Shown in pieces: positions 24,870-36,779 of a stretch of DNA of 64,000 nucleotides. A model generated the notes under the pieces. It was not told where the DNA came from. It saw only the letters and a program-made list of their open reading frames with translations, and did no database searches. Within the stretch, counting starts at the first letter, position 1, and each line of letters opens with the position of its first letter. The position numbers and the translations under genes are program-made. The DNA is taken from NCBI GenBank assembly GCA_030770545.1, contig CM061102.1, positions 14,996,501 through 15,060,500 of the forward strand, in the 5' to 3' direction. The DNA is from Macropodus opercularis. Lineage: Eukaryota > Chordata > Actinopteri > Anabantiformes > Osphronemidae.

Positions 24870-26716
24870 TTAGTAATCATCATTAACTGAGAAAAATAAA
24901 AACAACCCCAGGTTTCTTTTCAGCACTGTAGCCAAGCTGACTAAGAGCCATAGCTGTGTACAGCCTAGTATCCCTTTAAACCTCAGCAGCACGTTATGAA
25001 TTTTTTTAGTAATAAAATCATAACCATTAGTGAAATAAGAGGTTTTTTTAACAAATGTCATAAAGCAATCTGCAGATCCAACAGTTTTAGATTTGCTGGT
25101 TAGACCTCTGTCTTACTTAGACTGTTTTTCCCCTACTTGTCTCGTAGACCCAATCCCAACTAGATTACTGAAAGAAGTTCTTCCATTAATCTGCACAATA
25201 TTAACTCAAATCAACTAGTCTCTGCTAACAGGCTACATACCACAGGCTTTTAAGATTGCTGTAGTCAAATCTTTATTGAAAAAACCTACACTTGACCCTA
25301 GAGAACAGGCAAACCATAGGCCAATATCTAATCTGCCCTTCATTTCTGAAATTCTTGAATAAATTGTAGCTAAACAACTATGTGACCACCTGCGTAGGAA
25401 TAACCTGTATGAAGATTTCCAGTCAGGGCTCAGATCATAGCACAGAAACGGCGCTGATTAGAGTCACTAATCATCTTCTCACAACTTCAGACAATGGTCT
25501 AGTTTCTGTACTTGTTACTGTATATCTTAGTGCAGCATTCGATACCATAGATCGCAACATTCTATTACAGAGACTGGAACATAGCTTGGGATTAAAGGCA
25601 CAGTACTGGGATGGTTTAAATCTTATTTGTTGAACATTTTCCAATTTGTTCATGATCAATCTTCCATCCGCAGTTCTGTGCTTGGTCCAATACTTTTCAG
25701 GCTATACATGTCTCCTCTCTGTAATATTATTAGGAAACCATATGAAACAAACCAATTAGTCAGACTTCGAACTTGTTTAAAAGACATCAAATTCTGGATG
25801 TCCCGTAACTTCCTTCAACTAAATTCAGATTAAACTGAGGTTATTATAATTGTGTGTGAGTGATGAAAAAGTGAAAGTCAAGTAATACAAGATTCACTGA
25901 AAAATGAATCCATGCATTTGTTGTTTGTGGACTACTGCAACTCCCTACTCATAGGATGTCTAAATAACTCTTAAACCTTTAACCCCTCCAGTTAATTCAA
26001 AATGCTGCAGCCAGAGTTCTGACTGGACTAAGGAAGAGCGGCCACGTTTCTCCTACATTGGCTTCCTGTAAAATCTATCTAGGATACAATTAGAATTTTG
26101 AAATCTAGGATAGAATTCAAAATTCCTCTTCCCATAACTTAGAAAGCTCTTCATAATAAAGCTCCATCTTACAATCACTCAGACCCATCTCTTAGTTAAG
26201 CTGCTATAGGCTTTGACTGCTGGGGGACCTCCTTCATACATTGAGCTCCTCATTTATTCTATCCACCAACATGCCACCATGTGACTAACTTTGTCTCTTT
26301 TTCTCTCGTAGTCGTGCTTCTCTCTTTCTCCCTTTCTCTCTCTCTCTGTCCTCATCTACAGGTATCATCAGCCATGTGTCTCCAGTGTTCAGCTGCTGGT
26401 CCAACCATCCTGCCTGGGTCTGTTGCTGGTTGTTGCTGTTGTTGTTGTTGTGTTGTTTTCTCTCTTCTCTATCCCTTCACCCCAACCGGTCAAGACAGAT
26501 GGCTGCCCACATTGAGTCTGTGTCTGCTGGAGGTTTCTTCCTCTATAGAGAGGGACTTTTTCCTCTCCACTGCTGCTTTTAAAATGTACAATTTATTGAT
26601 TGGGTACAATTAAAAGCTTGCTCTGTGTGGGATTTGTTGGGTTTAGTTGTGTAAGGTCTTGAGATAACTGTTGTTATAAATTGACGTTATATAAATAAAA
26701 TTGAATTGAACTGAAT
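24870..26716 (+). mobile_element. L2/Maui-like LINE, degraded copy
   Basis: This copy begins in the linker before the reverse transcriptase, around AAAATAAAAACAACCCCAGG, and runs to a degenerate TTGAATTGAACTGAATT tail. Frames are broken. The 25,382-25,633 frame retains the HSTETALIRVTNHLL-type and DTIDRNILLQRLEHS words. The YADD region and part of the C-terminus are deleted (about 25,740-25,960 is shortened). The 3' UTR with the CCCCAACCGGT block lies at 26,480-26,560. It is clearly more diverged than the 19.5 and 36.5 kb copies, so it is older. Confidence 0.85.
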
Positions 26717-28254
26717 TAAAATTCCTGGCAGTTGGAAATCTTTACTATCAGTAAATTTTACTCTTTGGTTTAGTTTCTAAAAAGTCAAAAACTCTGAGCA
26801 TTTCATGGATCTCTGCTAAACAGCCTAGAGATCCTTTGACCACAAACAAAACAAAAGTATATATATACAACCATAGATAGAACTGCTTATACAATCAGTG
26901 CAAAGTGTGAGGTGCAGCATTCCTTAGACACATCAACCTGCTGAATGGACACAGTCGGAAGTCGCTATCCCTTCTGCTTATTAATCAGCCCTGCTTGGCA
27001 AAGAGTCTGGTGGTTATGTGACCCCATTTACTGAGACTAGTTATGTAGGTAAAGCAATCCTTTCCAATAAGCTTTGTCTTTATTTTACTGCAAATCTCTA
27101 TATTGCTACCTAGTGATGTTGATGCATGTTTTAATATCCATTATGTGAAAGTGAAACCATGTGTTACCTAAGGACTTTAGCTGATAGAAATGTCCTGAAT
27201 AAAATAATTAGCTATGTTGTGTACTTCAAATGAATAAAGTTTTGGGCAAATCTGTTTCCTTCTACCTGCGCTCTATACATTGGAGGTGGAAGTAGAGTAA
27301 CTGCTAATAAAAGTAAAGCAATATTATAAATTTATTCAAATAAAATATGGGTTTCTCCTAAGATTTCCTGCTTTCCTTCTTTGCTTGTTTGTCAGTTTCG
27401 TTTATAGTAGAGACTTCATTCATAACTAGAAAGGTAAGTTATAAGTTATATACAGTTCTATAGTATCAAATATACTCAAGTGATAGGTTATAGTGAGAGC
27501 TACTGTACATGCTATAGGGCAATGAAGAAGAGCAAGGATTCCCTCAAACACGAGGTTTGGCCATAGAGATGACTGCAAGTTGTTAGAGATTAAATTAGCT
27601 ACACACTGCAAATGTCTGAAAATTCAAGTCTGTGTTTTTGCTTCAAGTGTGCTGTGTGGTATGTTGTTTAATATGCAAATGGGACGTTATCCCCATTCCT
27701 CTTTGAGAAAGCACATATGACATAGGGGAGGTCAGGTCACAGAGTCCTTTTTGTCGTCCTGTTAACACCAGCATAAGCCAAACTCACGGAACAATAACAA
27801 TGGCCGGTATATACTGTAGCTATGGTCGAGTGAGCTCATACATACAGCGTAACTGATATGATGTTTAGGGTAACAGCCTGACTGACAAGACCTGTAAGAC
27901 TCATATAAGATGGCAATGATATTGATAATGATACTACTCCTATATGGGAACATACACACACACACATTCACAAATGACTTTGGGGGGCACCTCTCTGTGG
28001 GCCTGTTGGACAGATTATGCTTTCTGCTACCTTCATGCCCTTGCCCACTGCAGGGGTTGGACCTCCCTCAATGTCCCTGCATTTTATCATACACACACAC
28101 ACACAGATATTTAAGGCCTAAAAGTATGGACACCTGCTGGTGTCTACAATAGCAACAGGGTCATGCACGCTTCCAGTCAGTACCTTGCCCTCCTTGTTAT
28201 ATGAACAACATAAACCTGCATGCGGACCGGTAGGTAAGCGTACTGTATCTATGC
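26717..28254. other. Unannotated sequence with short CA tracts
   Basis: No gene recognised. Short (CA)n tracts occur at about 27,952-27,966 and 28,089-28,105. Confidence 0.45.
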
Positions 28255-28430
28255 TTCTCTCTCTGTCTCAGCCTTGCTGTATGTCTCCAGTGTGTCTCCA
28301 GTGTGCCTGTTCTATTGCTGTTCTCTAACCCCAACCGGTAGGGGGGCAAATGGCCACCCACCTTGACTTGACCCTGGTTCGGCTGGAGGTTTCTTTGATT
28401 AGAAAATGAAGGTCGATCACCTCTTTTAAC
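28255..28430 (+). repeat. L2-type 3' UTR fragment
   Basis: Contains TATGTCTCCAGTGT, CCCCAACCGGTAGG, ATGGCC and CTGGAGGTTTCTT in the order of the L2 3' UTR (compare 20,020-20,190). It is diverged and ends without a tail. Confidence 0.65.
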
Positions 28431-28957
28431 CACTTAGACAGTTTATGTTTATCCATTTTCTCTAAATACACATCAGAGATGCCATAGCTTTTTTTCCTGT
28501 TCAAGTTTGATTGATTGATTATTATTATATGGTAGTTTTAAAAGGGTTTACACTAACAACAATATGTACAGTAACTGATTTTGCCAATAAAACATGCAGA
28601 TATACTGCGACTGTATATCTGTGTTCTATAGCATAAACAAATATCATCATAGTATCAGAACACTAATACTAATCACTAGTGGATCAGTGTAGCAATGTAG
28701 AAGGTCATTTAGACGACTACACATTCACTATGTCATCGGCTATATGGTACATTTAATGGGCGGCCCTTGATTGACTCAGGGAGTGCTTTCCTTCTGCTTC
28801 CAGGGTTATTTCTCCCACTGTCTCCCGCTGATCTCCCATTTACTGTGGTCCTTGGGGTGGGCTTTGCTTTTTCATTGCAGGGGCCATGTTTCCCCTTATG
28901 GGAGTGTGGGAGGTTCCCTGTCACAAGCTTCTCATAGATCATGGCTTCACAGCTTGA
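28431..28957. other. Unannotated sequence
   Basis: Nothing supportable. A short (TTGA)n run lies near 28,505. Confidence 0.45.
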
Positions 28958-28999
28958 ACTTCCTCTAATTCGAGGGTAAACCCTTGAATTAGAGGAAGT
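28958..28999. repeat. Near-perfect 20-bp hairpin with a 2-base loop
   Basis: Arms 28,958-28,977 and 28,980-28,999 are reverse complements with one mismatch (C versus T at 28,985), around an AA loop. Such tight palindromes are characteristic of fold-back or template-switch events. Confidence 0.85.
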
Positions 29000-29809
29000 G
29001 TTTGCCCGTGTATTTTCCAGCAGCTTGACCTTTGTCCTAGGGGTTTTTGGCCCTGATTGCTGGGTATCTTCTCCAGATAAGTCATTTTATAACTTATGTT
29101 GTATGAATCTTATGTATAACTAATATCCTACATGTATTACTTGACTTTACAGAAGACTAGTTCTGTACACACATTCTGTAAACACATTTTAAGACAGAGC
29201 AAGATGTAACATAATGCTGTACAGTTCCTGATGTCAAGTGCCTCCTAAAAATAACAGCTTCTTTTATGAAAACACAAAAAAAGTATTTTACAAAACAGAT
29301 CCACACAAATATGAATATGACAGTCTGATTCAGCCAACTAGCAAAGCACTTAATTTTACTATCAATCACACTGGATTGCTTTTCTCTGCTCTTGTGGTTT
29401 GCCCTGCTTCTCTAAATGCACCCCACCTGCCCATTTATGCCCAGAAATGAACCTGGGTAACCCGCAGATCGAAATTCCTCAGTCCCTTCCTCCTGCGAAG
29501 GGACACCATTATGACACTTATAGCAAATAAAATTAAATGTGTAATCATCACTGTATGCTAATACATTGTTGTAAATAAGTAAATAAGTTGTAAATAATAA
29601 AATGTGGTTTATTTTTCTTTAAGTTTCTAGATGAGTTGTCTAAATTTATCCATCAGTGAAAACCTGATAGACCTGATATAGAATAAAAAATACTGAACCA
29701 CTGAATACTGCATGTTAATTTACTGTACTTCCATAGTCTGTTACTTATAAACTGGACACTGAAAGGAAGAGGTGAAAAAAAAATCCTGTAAATGGAATTT
29801 AATGAGCCA
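29000..29809. other. Unannotated sequence
   Basis: No gene recognised; only short frames. Confidence 0.45.
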
Positions 29810-30000
29810 TGTTTATTGAAGCATTGTTGATTATAATCAGTATAATAAAGTGTGTTATCTGGTCATTGTCTGTGAACAGTGATGCTAAATCAGCTGATTT
29901 CAGACAGCTAGTGGCATACTCGTTCTAATTCTTACTAATGTAGACTTTTACACCATTTTACAATATTATTGTCATTGGTAACCTAATTTTTAGACTACAT
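29810..30000 (+). repeat. LTR-like fragment related to 23,540 and 52,050
   Basis: ATTGTTGATTATAATCA, an AATAAA signal and a CATTGTCTGTGAACAGTG block parallel 23,545-23,620, and a GACAGCTAGTG word parallels one at 52,100. It is a degraded member of the LTR-like family. The sequence to 30,882 has no clear content and may include the 3' UTR of the minus-strand gene. Confidence 0.4.
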
Positions 30001-30882
30001 TAAAACAATGTTTACTATAAACAATTGTAATAGACGTGACTGTAGTAACATAAATAATATAATAAGATAAATGTGAATGTAATTTTTTAAAAATATCATT
30101 AAGCAGAGACATCTCTGGCCTTATCTTTACATATCAATTTCTTTAATTACAAGGTGAGCTAAGACTATCCAGCGTAGTAAAGTCACTGCGTGAGTTTTTC
30201 TAGAATCCTACAGCTGACTCATACCACGTGCCCAATTCTTCGAGCGTCTCATCCTCACTCACAAACAGTATCAGTGGAATGGAATGAAATAATACCAACC
30301 TCATAAAACAGAGGGTCAGTTCACAAGGTTTGCAAAGAAAAACATTTATATAACCACTTCGTTTTTAATTATTCTCTGGCAAAAAGACACCTCAAGCTCA
30401 TCAGTGTTGCTCACCACAGCACTACTAATCTCCATATAGCATCCAACCTCTTAGACTACATATTCTCTCCATTACAAAACCACTTATTGACATTCTGGGC
30501 AACTAATGACATTCTGGCACCAAAGCGGTTCCTGGCCAAATGAAAAATGTTATGATCTTGCTTCTATTGAATTGTCCATTTGTCTGTCCATTCATTTGCT
30601 TAACTTGTGGGACATTATCAAAAGCAAATTTAAAAACAAAAAAAGGGTAGACACACAATAAGTTGTTTAGTGCTGAGAAGTTCACTTTTATAGAGGATAG
30701 AGGATATTTGCATGCTGTCAAATGCACCTCTGTATCCAGTTACAATCGGAATTACATTTTCAGGCGCAAACAAGGTCAGAGAGTCACAATGCTCTCTTCC
30801 AACAGCAAAGCTCTCTTGTCTGCCAGGAGAATATATGGCTTAACTTGAATGACCTGCCCATGAAGTCATTGTGGATTAAGAA
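30001..30882. other. Unannotated; possible 3' UTR of the minus-strand gene
   Basis: No independent gene. If the three-exon model at 30,883-31,437 is right, its 3' UTR lies here, but no clear polyadenylation signal was singled out. Confidence 0.35.
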
Positions 30883-31437
30883 CTAATGCTTAATTAACTT
30901 TACAGCAGACCTCCAGTCCAAGAGATTTAGTATGTCAAGATGATCCTCAGCAGCAGGAGCTACAAGCTTAAAAAAGTACAATTTGTGCTGCACCTCCAAT
31001 CCAGGTGCATTAAGATAAAAAAAAAAAAGTGATTTAAACTTATAGCGCCCAGTCACAATGATGAACTGCAAATGACGATTTATTTGTTTATATGTACCAA
31101 AAATTGTAGACAAACTGGTAGTGGAGAGTTACCTTGTCAGGAATAAACTTCCACAGAAGGTCCATAAAGGTGATGTAAGAACGTATCCAAAGCACACTGG
31201 CATACAGTGAAGTCACCAGCACCCACACAGATCCAATGCACTTCACTGTGTAACGCTTTATTTGAGCTACAGCTCATGCCAACTGACAGATTCGAAAAGA
31301 ACTTAAGCCACTAAAATGCTGTCAAACCCATGTATAATAAAGAAGTGCTCCCAAGGTAACAAAATCTATCACTTACCTTGCTCCATCAGCAATACAGTCA
31401 TCGCAATAAGCACAGCCCAATACAGTGGATTTTTCAT
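30883..31437 (-). CDS. Putative three-exon small membrane protein gene
   Basis: Seen: on the minus strand an ATG at 31,437 in good context (AAACATGA) opens a hydrophobic leader (MKNPLYWAVLIAMTVLLMEQ) that ends at a consensus donor CAAG|GTAAGT (exon 1 31,437-31,377, phase 1). Candidate exon 2 (31,266-31,133) starts after CTGTAG and ends at GACAAG|GTAACT. It keeps the frame and adds a second hydrophobic stretch (CIGSVWVLVTSLYASVLWI) and an RSYITFMDLLWKFIPDK end. Candidate exon 3 (30,993-30,883) follows a long T-tract plus AG and runs VQHKLYFFKLVAPAAEDHLD to a stop. The total is 101 residues, a likely two-span membrane protein, or signal peptide plus one span. The ETS and CCAAT motifs upstream fit a housekeeping promoter. 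Uncertain: an alternative acceptor at CTGTCAG shifts exon 2 to a cysteine-bearing frame that stops at once, and exon 3 is the weakest. Family not recognised. Confidence 0.5.
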
Positions 31438-31559
31438 GTTTATGGAGCTGTTGTTTCTGTCCTGTGAGGTCGCGTGGGAAATATTAACGCAAAAATTCCA
31501 GAAAATCCCGAAAAGTGCTTTTCTTCAAGTCCCCGTTGCTCCTTTCTGGCTGTAAAGCA

Positions 31560-31665
31560 TCCACTAACGCAACGCTGTGTCGAGTCTCCCCTTCAACTGC
31601 GAGGTTATTGGCTGCGCCGCTAGTGGCAAGTTAGCAGTAATACATCAACAATTTCCGGTTTGGCT
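31560..31665 (-). promoter_or_regulatory. Putative promoter with CCAAT and ETS sites
   Basis: Read on the minus strand there is an ETS-type ACCGGAAAT (31,652-31,659) and a CCAAT box (31,607-31,611) within a small CpG-bearing segment, 170-220 bases upstream of the ATG at 31,437. ETS plus CCAAT without TATA is common at vertebrate housekeeping promoters. The site may be bidirectional, but no gene was seen on the plus side. Confidence 0.45.
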
Positions 31666-33611
31666 TTTCAACTACATTCTACTCGTGGATGTCAAGGGTT
31701 CGTGTAGTCTGCAGGTGGTATCAGCATTTTAATTTTAACGAACAAAGCAAAGTACTTCCTGCCGTGACCCAGTTGTATGTAGTTATCTGAAAGGGGTTAT
31801 TAGATGCAAATTGCCGTAACAGCACAGCTATAGGTTAATATGCTTTATGTTAAATTAACCTTCTGGCTTTGTCCAGTTTTCCTACCTTTTCAACTTGTTC
31901 GTGGCCACAACCGTTTTATATATTTTGTACAGCTTTATATTGTTTATTATATAGACAGCTTATTATATTATTTATATATAATTTTATTGTAGGCAGCAAA
32001 ACATAACTGTAACAACTAAAAAAACGTTTATTATATGAAATCCAAGACTTTAATAAGCAACTGCTGTGAATTTTAGGACTTAAAATTGCGAGCACGGCAG
32101 CAAGTTAGAAATGTGTCTCCTCCTGCTTCTCTCCCCAAAACTCTGAGTTACATTAATTACAGTCAATGGAGAATAGTCAGCAACTGTCCTGCTGAGTCTT
32201 GGTTCTACATATTTGTTTGTAACAGAAAAGTAAAACACTGCACATAGGAAATACAGGAGAATGCTTGTTCTACTGCTTTAAGTATAACACCTACTTACTC
32301 AATGCACTTAGTCAGGCTACTTAAAATTACTTGTATACTTGTACATGCAGAAGTAATAAGATTTCTCTTAACAGGTCTGCTTTGAATGCATGATTCACAA
32401 AGTTTGTCTGAAACAGAAGTGATGACTTCTAGTTTATGTGTTGAGCTTGCTGATGGTTAGACATGCATATCGTTCCTGTATATGATAATGTGACTAATGT
32501 GTAATTCTGGTTCAGATAATGCAGTGCAAAGCAGGGTCTTGGTGTTGCTGCCCTTACTGTGTCCAAAGAGCTGTCACTGTCTCAGTTTAGTTCGTAGCAG
32601 CAGCTAAAAAATCTAGATGTAACCCAACACAGTTGATTGAATTAGTCAAAATCTATTTAAATCGCAGTGTTTGTATTGATTTACAACTTACAATTTCTCT
32701 GCATTAGAAAACAGTTTCCTCTCCATATGGGAAACATTAGATTCAACAGGGATGGATCGTATACAGTATACAAGTAGATCATATCTATAGGTTCAACAGT
32801 ATATTTATATTTGGCAGTTAGTGATGTGATTCAGTGTTATACAAAATAATTAAAATGGCATAAAAAAGTAACTAGAAAAGGTAATGTCCCGAGACATTAC
32901 GTGGGAGAGCCGACTGCTTATGAGCTGCTGACCTATAAAAATGTAGGTGATTTAAGGGAACTAAGCATGGAGCAAAACCAGACAAAATGTTAATTACGAG
33001 CAAATGATGACAACAATTAAAAAGTTGACCAACAGAAAACAATGACAGATTTTTGTTATTATTAACTACAAATGCATAATTCTGTGCTTTTATTTTGAAT
33101 GGGGTTGTCGGAAATAAATAAACTGTAAAATAGTATTACTAACTAGTCATAATTGACCAGTCAGAAGCAGAAATGTCACTATTAAAGTCAAAGAATTGGA
33201 ACGATGCTTTTCATTTGAAAGGATTTGGAGGAAGTGTGTGTCCAACACTATAATTAACTGATCATTAATATGATGTAGTTCAAGCAACAACCTCCATTGC
33301 CGGTATTTAGTTCGGCTATTTGAATAATTTGATTTATTTTGATAATATATGCAAATTGTAAAAGCAGGTCATTAACATTAAAATTAATTAGTATCCAGAA
33401 CTATCTAACAATAACCAAAATTCTCAATATTAAATCTAAATCTTTAAATTATAATGTCATACCTTTATTGAATTATTTATTGAAATACGACTGGAACAAT
33501 GACCCAGTTCAAACATTGGCACTAACCAAGCACAATAAGTAAGTAATAAGTAATAGGCAGAGTTCTCAGTCTTCAGTTGGTCTATTTGAGGTTTTAATGA
33601 TTTTATTTGTA
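31666..33611. other. Unannotated sequence
   Basis: No gene recognised. The 32,065-32,180 piece (GTGTCTCCTCCTGC, then ACTCTGAGTTACATTAATTA) resembles 24,675-24,750 and is a dispersed repeat of unknown type. Confidence 0.4.
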
Positions 33612-33690
33612 TGTCAGTCAAACTGCATAAATAGCATAACTGTCCCTGACACACCTGCAATGTTGTCATGGAGACCAATGGCCAAGGGCT
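33612..33690 (+). repeat. Dispersed repeat with TATA-like region, copy 2
   Basis: Matches 24,452-24,530: GTCAGTCAAACTG, then ATAAATAGCA, then CTGTCCCTGACACACCTGC and TTGTCATGGAGACC. It lies just upstream of a LINE 3' remnant. Confidence 0.55.
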
Positions 33691-33829
33691 TGGTAGCTCA
33701 TGTGACCGACACCCACACTCTATCCCAGTATCAAGAAGAGGTTAACAGTCTAGTCCAAACATTTGCTAAGAGGTAAACATAACAAAAACTAAAGAACTGT
33801 GCTGTGGACCCACAGGTAAAAACCTTTCC

Positions 33830-34390
33830 TGCCCTGACCCAACCACTGAGAATCCAGGACTAGGTTGTTGACCAGGTGCAGTACTTCAAATAGATGCCTG
33901 CCTGTCCTTCACATAACACACTAACACGGTGTACTCCAACTGCTAAAGAAATTAAGGGCATACCAGGTAAGCAAGGACACTACAAATCACCTATTGAATC
34001 CATCCTCACCTTCAAAATCACATCCTGGTACAGTTTCCTCTCCATCAAACAAAGACAAAACTGTCATGAATAATCAGTCAGGCCAGCAAGATAACTGGAT
34101 CACCCCAAACCTCTCTGTCAGAACTTTACAGACTTTCAGTGATGAAGAAAGCAATACAGATCACTGACTTCTTACCCCGTGAATAGTTCATTTACACTGC
34201 TGTCATCAGGCAGGAGATACAGAGTCCCACTAGCCAAGAAGAACAGACACTTGAACACATCCGCTGCTATTCACAACTGTGCTCTGTTGTCAGACATGAG
34301 CTGTTCTTCAAATATTTGTTGTTTTTCATTCTGTCTCAGTTCAATCACTGTTTCAGGACAGACAATAAAGTCTATCTTATCCTATGCCAG
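33830..34390 (+). mobile_element. Rex1/CR1-like LINE, decayed 3' end
   Basis: The final part reads LLSSGRRYRVPLAKKNRHLN (34,197-34,256), the recognisable C-terminal tail of teleost Rex1/CR1-type ORF2 proteins, and ends with an ACAATAAAGTCTATCTTATC tail. Upstream pieces (around 33,880 and 33,980) resemble the late ORF2 in shifted frames with stops. It is 5'-truncated and non-functional. Confidence 0.65.
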
Positions 34391-35142
34391 AAGCTGAAGA
34401 AAAAAGGAAAGTTGAAAGGAAGTTGAAGGATAATTTCTATAGACAACCATTATAAAAAAACGATGAAAAAAGTAAACGTTTTAAGTAAACGTTAAAAGTA
34501 TAAAAGTTGAAAACAAGAAAGGTTATAGCCAACATCATGTTTCTAGGACAAACGGTCAAGAAGTTTTTAGCGACGCAAAAAGAGGCGTAATAATAATACC
34601 AATAATAATCATCATAATACTAATAATATAGTAGTACTAATAATAGAAGATAACTAGAAGAACAATAATAATGTAATATAAAGAGCAAAGACAACAGTCT
34701 GTTGCCAGCTCTCCCACTAATTAACCCCACGTTGAATTATTTTACACTGAAGGAACCCCCTAGAGACACGGGTAGAGCATGTAAACTGAACCCAGGAGCT
34801 ATTTTGATATGAGGCCACAGTGCAAACCACTACCCCACTGTACAAAATTAGAAAGGTTTTCTTTGAAAAAGTTAGCAAACTAACTAACTGAATATATGGA
34901 GGGTTTGAATATTCAGTTAATTCAAAGAAACTCCAGGCGTAGATGATGATCATGATTAGTCCATAGACAAAGAGGAACATGAAAACATGAAATGAAAAAA
35001 GAAACAACATCACCTCCGCAGGCCATGTACCAAAGCTAATATATAATATGATATAATATAAATTAACTCTTATATAATGCTAATCCAACTTGAGTAGTGT
35101 TCTCATCGTTTATTAAGTATAATGTTCTGTATAACAGAGTAA
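34391..35142. other. Unannotated, with a degraded SINE-like piece
   Basis: At about 34,740-34,842 the minus strand resembles the SINE-like family: CAGTGGGGTAGTGGTTTG, then GGGTTCAGTTTACATG. The rest is AT-rich with AATAAT runs at 34,590-34,650. Confidence 0.45.
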
Positions 35143-35237
35143 AAATATCTCAGAAAACTGGAGATGACGTGTATGTCATCTCCAGTTTTCTGAGATATTT
35201 TCTCCAGCTGTCAGTGCACTTTATGTACTGACAGCTG
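35143..35237. repeat. Two adjacent hairpins, one with perfect 26-bp arms
   Basis: Hairpin 1: arms 35,143-35,168 and 35,175-35,200 are exact reverse complements around a 6-base loop GTGTAT. Hairpin 2, five bases on: arms 35,205-35,215 and 35,227-35,237 (CAGCTGTCAGT) with an 11-base loop. Two consecutive palindromes in unremarkable DNA are unlikely by chance. Confidence 0.9.
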
Positions 35238-36442
35238 CTTCATAATACATCAGCACTTATGGGCCAAGAATATTTTGCATGGAAGACCTGACTCTTATTA
35301 ATTAGGAGCTGAAACTGTAATGAACGATTGTACATGAAATTTAGGTCTAGCAGATGTGGTAATGATACATATGTACACATGCAATGCACATAAGATTGAC
35401 TTAAAAGTGTCCTCGTACCGTATACATATGTCCCTATGTTCACCATTTTGAATGCATTCTGGTAGTATACTATGGCAATATACAGTTTTTTACTTTGTTT
35501 GATTGTCTTGTTGCAGTGTCTGTCAGCTCTGTCTTGTCCTGGTTTTCTTTTGTTTCCTTTTTTTTTTTATTTGTCCTGTTTCCAGTTCTAAGATACAGCC
35601 TGATTCCATTATGTAGTGTAAGTTATCTCCCAGTCTGCCTTACCCTTGTTTTACTGGTGAGCTGTTCGTGTTCTGTTAGTGCACTCTAAAGCCACTATTT
35701 ATAGTCTTATAGAGACACCTCCTGGTGAGGGAGTGTAGTGGCAGTAGCAGGTTCATGTTTCAAAATATTTATTAAATGCAAATGCATGTGTATCAAGTGC
35801 ATTGGTATTAGTGATGTCCTGAGCAACTTGTATTTTACTGCGTTTACTGCTTTACTGAGTATACAAGCAAGTATTGTGGAACCTCTGGTTAGAGAATACT
35901 GTCCTCCAAGCTGCATCCATGAAACTGAGATAATTCATCACACTTCTTCAGTCTTTAGTTCTTTTGATAATGAACACCACTCAGATTCGTGTATAATGTA
36001 TTAATAATTAATTTATTCATACTCATTGAATATTTCTGCATCTTGTCATGCTACAACAACATGTGAAAGTCGAATGAAAGGTAAAACGCTATTGCTATTA
36101 TTGCTATTTTATTTAGCTAATAAGCAGTAATATTGTAAATTAAATTAAAACTTTGATGTCTTAGGACATGTTTTCCAGTCATATAGTAAATGGGTTTTGT
36201 AGAAACACAGCTTACAAATACAGTTGCTGTCAATAAATATGACTAAAATTACCAGAGGATGACAGTTAATTGTGCAAGTTGACCTGTGATAATAATTTAG
36301 CTTTCGATTACATCAAGGTACAAATATTTAGTTTTTTTTTTTTTTTAATCATCCCACTTTTCAAACTGTAATGTGGATCCTGATTTACTCAGCTATTAGA
36401 GATCCGGGAGCAGTTACAAATTAGAATTAGAATCTGGAGTTA
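35238..36442. other. Unannotated sequence
   Basis: No gene recognised. A T-rich pyrimidine tract at 35,500-35,690 is similar in style to the LTR-like repeats but too diverged to assign. Confidence 0.4.
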
Positions 36443-36475
36443 TTAACCCTTGTGCAGCCTTCGAGGATGTCAAAA
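36443..36475 (+). repeat. piggyBac-like terminal repeat, second copy
   Basis: TTAACCCTTGTGCAGCCTTC and a GTCAAAA word repeat the sequence at 5,836-5,870. It breaks off exactly where the L2 copy begins, so the L2 probably inserted within or next to this element. Confidence 0.4.
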
Positions 36476-36772
36476 GTAATACACGCAGGAACTAATGACT
36501 CCCGGTTACGCCAATCGGAAGTCACTAAAATTAACATTGAGTCGGTGTGTTCATTTGCCAAAACGATGTCGGACTCCGTAGTTTTCTCTGGACCCCTCCC
36601 CAATCTGACCAGCGACGACATGTTTAGCCGCCTGTCGTCGCTTCACCGCTGGCTGTCTAGGTGGTGTCCAGCAAACGGTGTGGGCTTTGTAGACAATTGG
36701 AGCAGTTTTGGGGGAAAACCTGGGCTGATGTGTCTGCTCCCCGACCACCTAAATTATATAAATCACAAATAA
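36475..36772 (+). pseudogene. L2 ORF1 esterase-like domain, C-terminal remnant
   Basis: The frame reads VIHAGTNDSRLRQSEVTKIN, then VVFSGPLPNL, then RLSSLHRWLSRWCPANGVGF and a degraded end. This is the SGNH/GDSL-type esterase domain found in ORF1 of fish L2 and CR1 elements: GTND is the family's G-x-ND block, and the final D-x-x-H catalytic region is eroded. Such proteins are thought to help in ribonucleoprotein handling. It is truncated on the left by the L2 insertion itself. Confidence 0.7.
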
Positions 36773-36779
36773 ATAAAAG

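Noticed and set aside
31133..31284. Alternative exon 2 using the acceptor CTGTCAG, giving a cysteine-bearing secreted peptide
   Set aside because: That frame ends at a stop just before the donor, whereas the other frame passes through the donor and keeps phase; not fully excluded.
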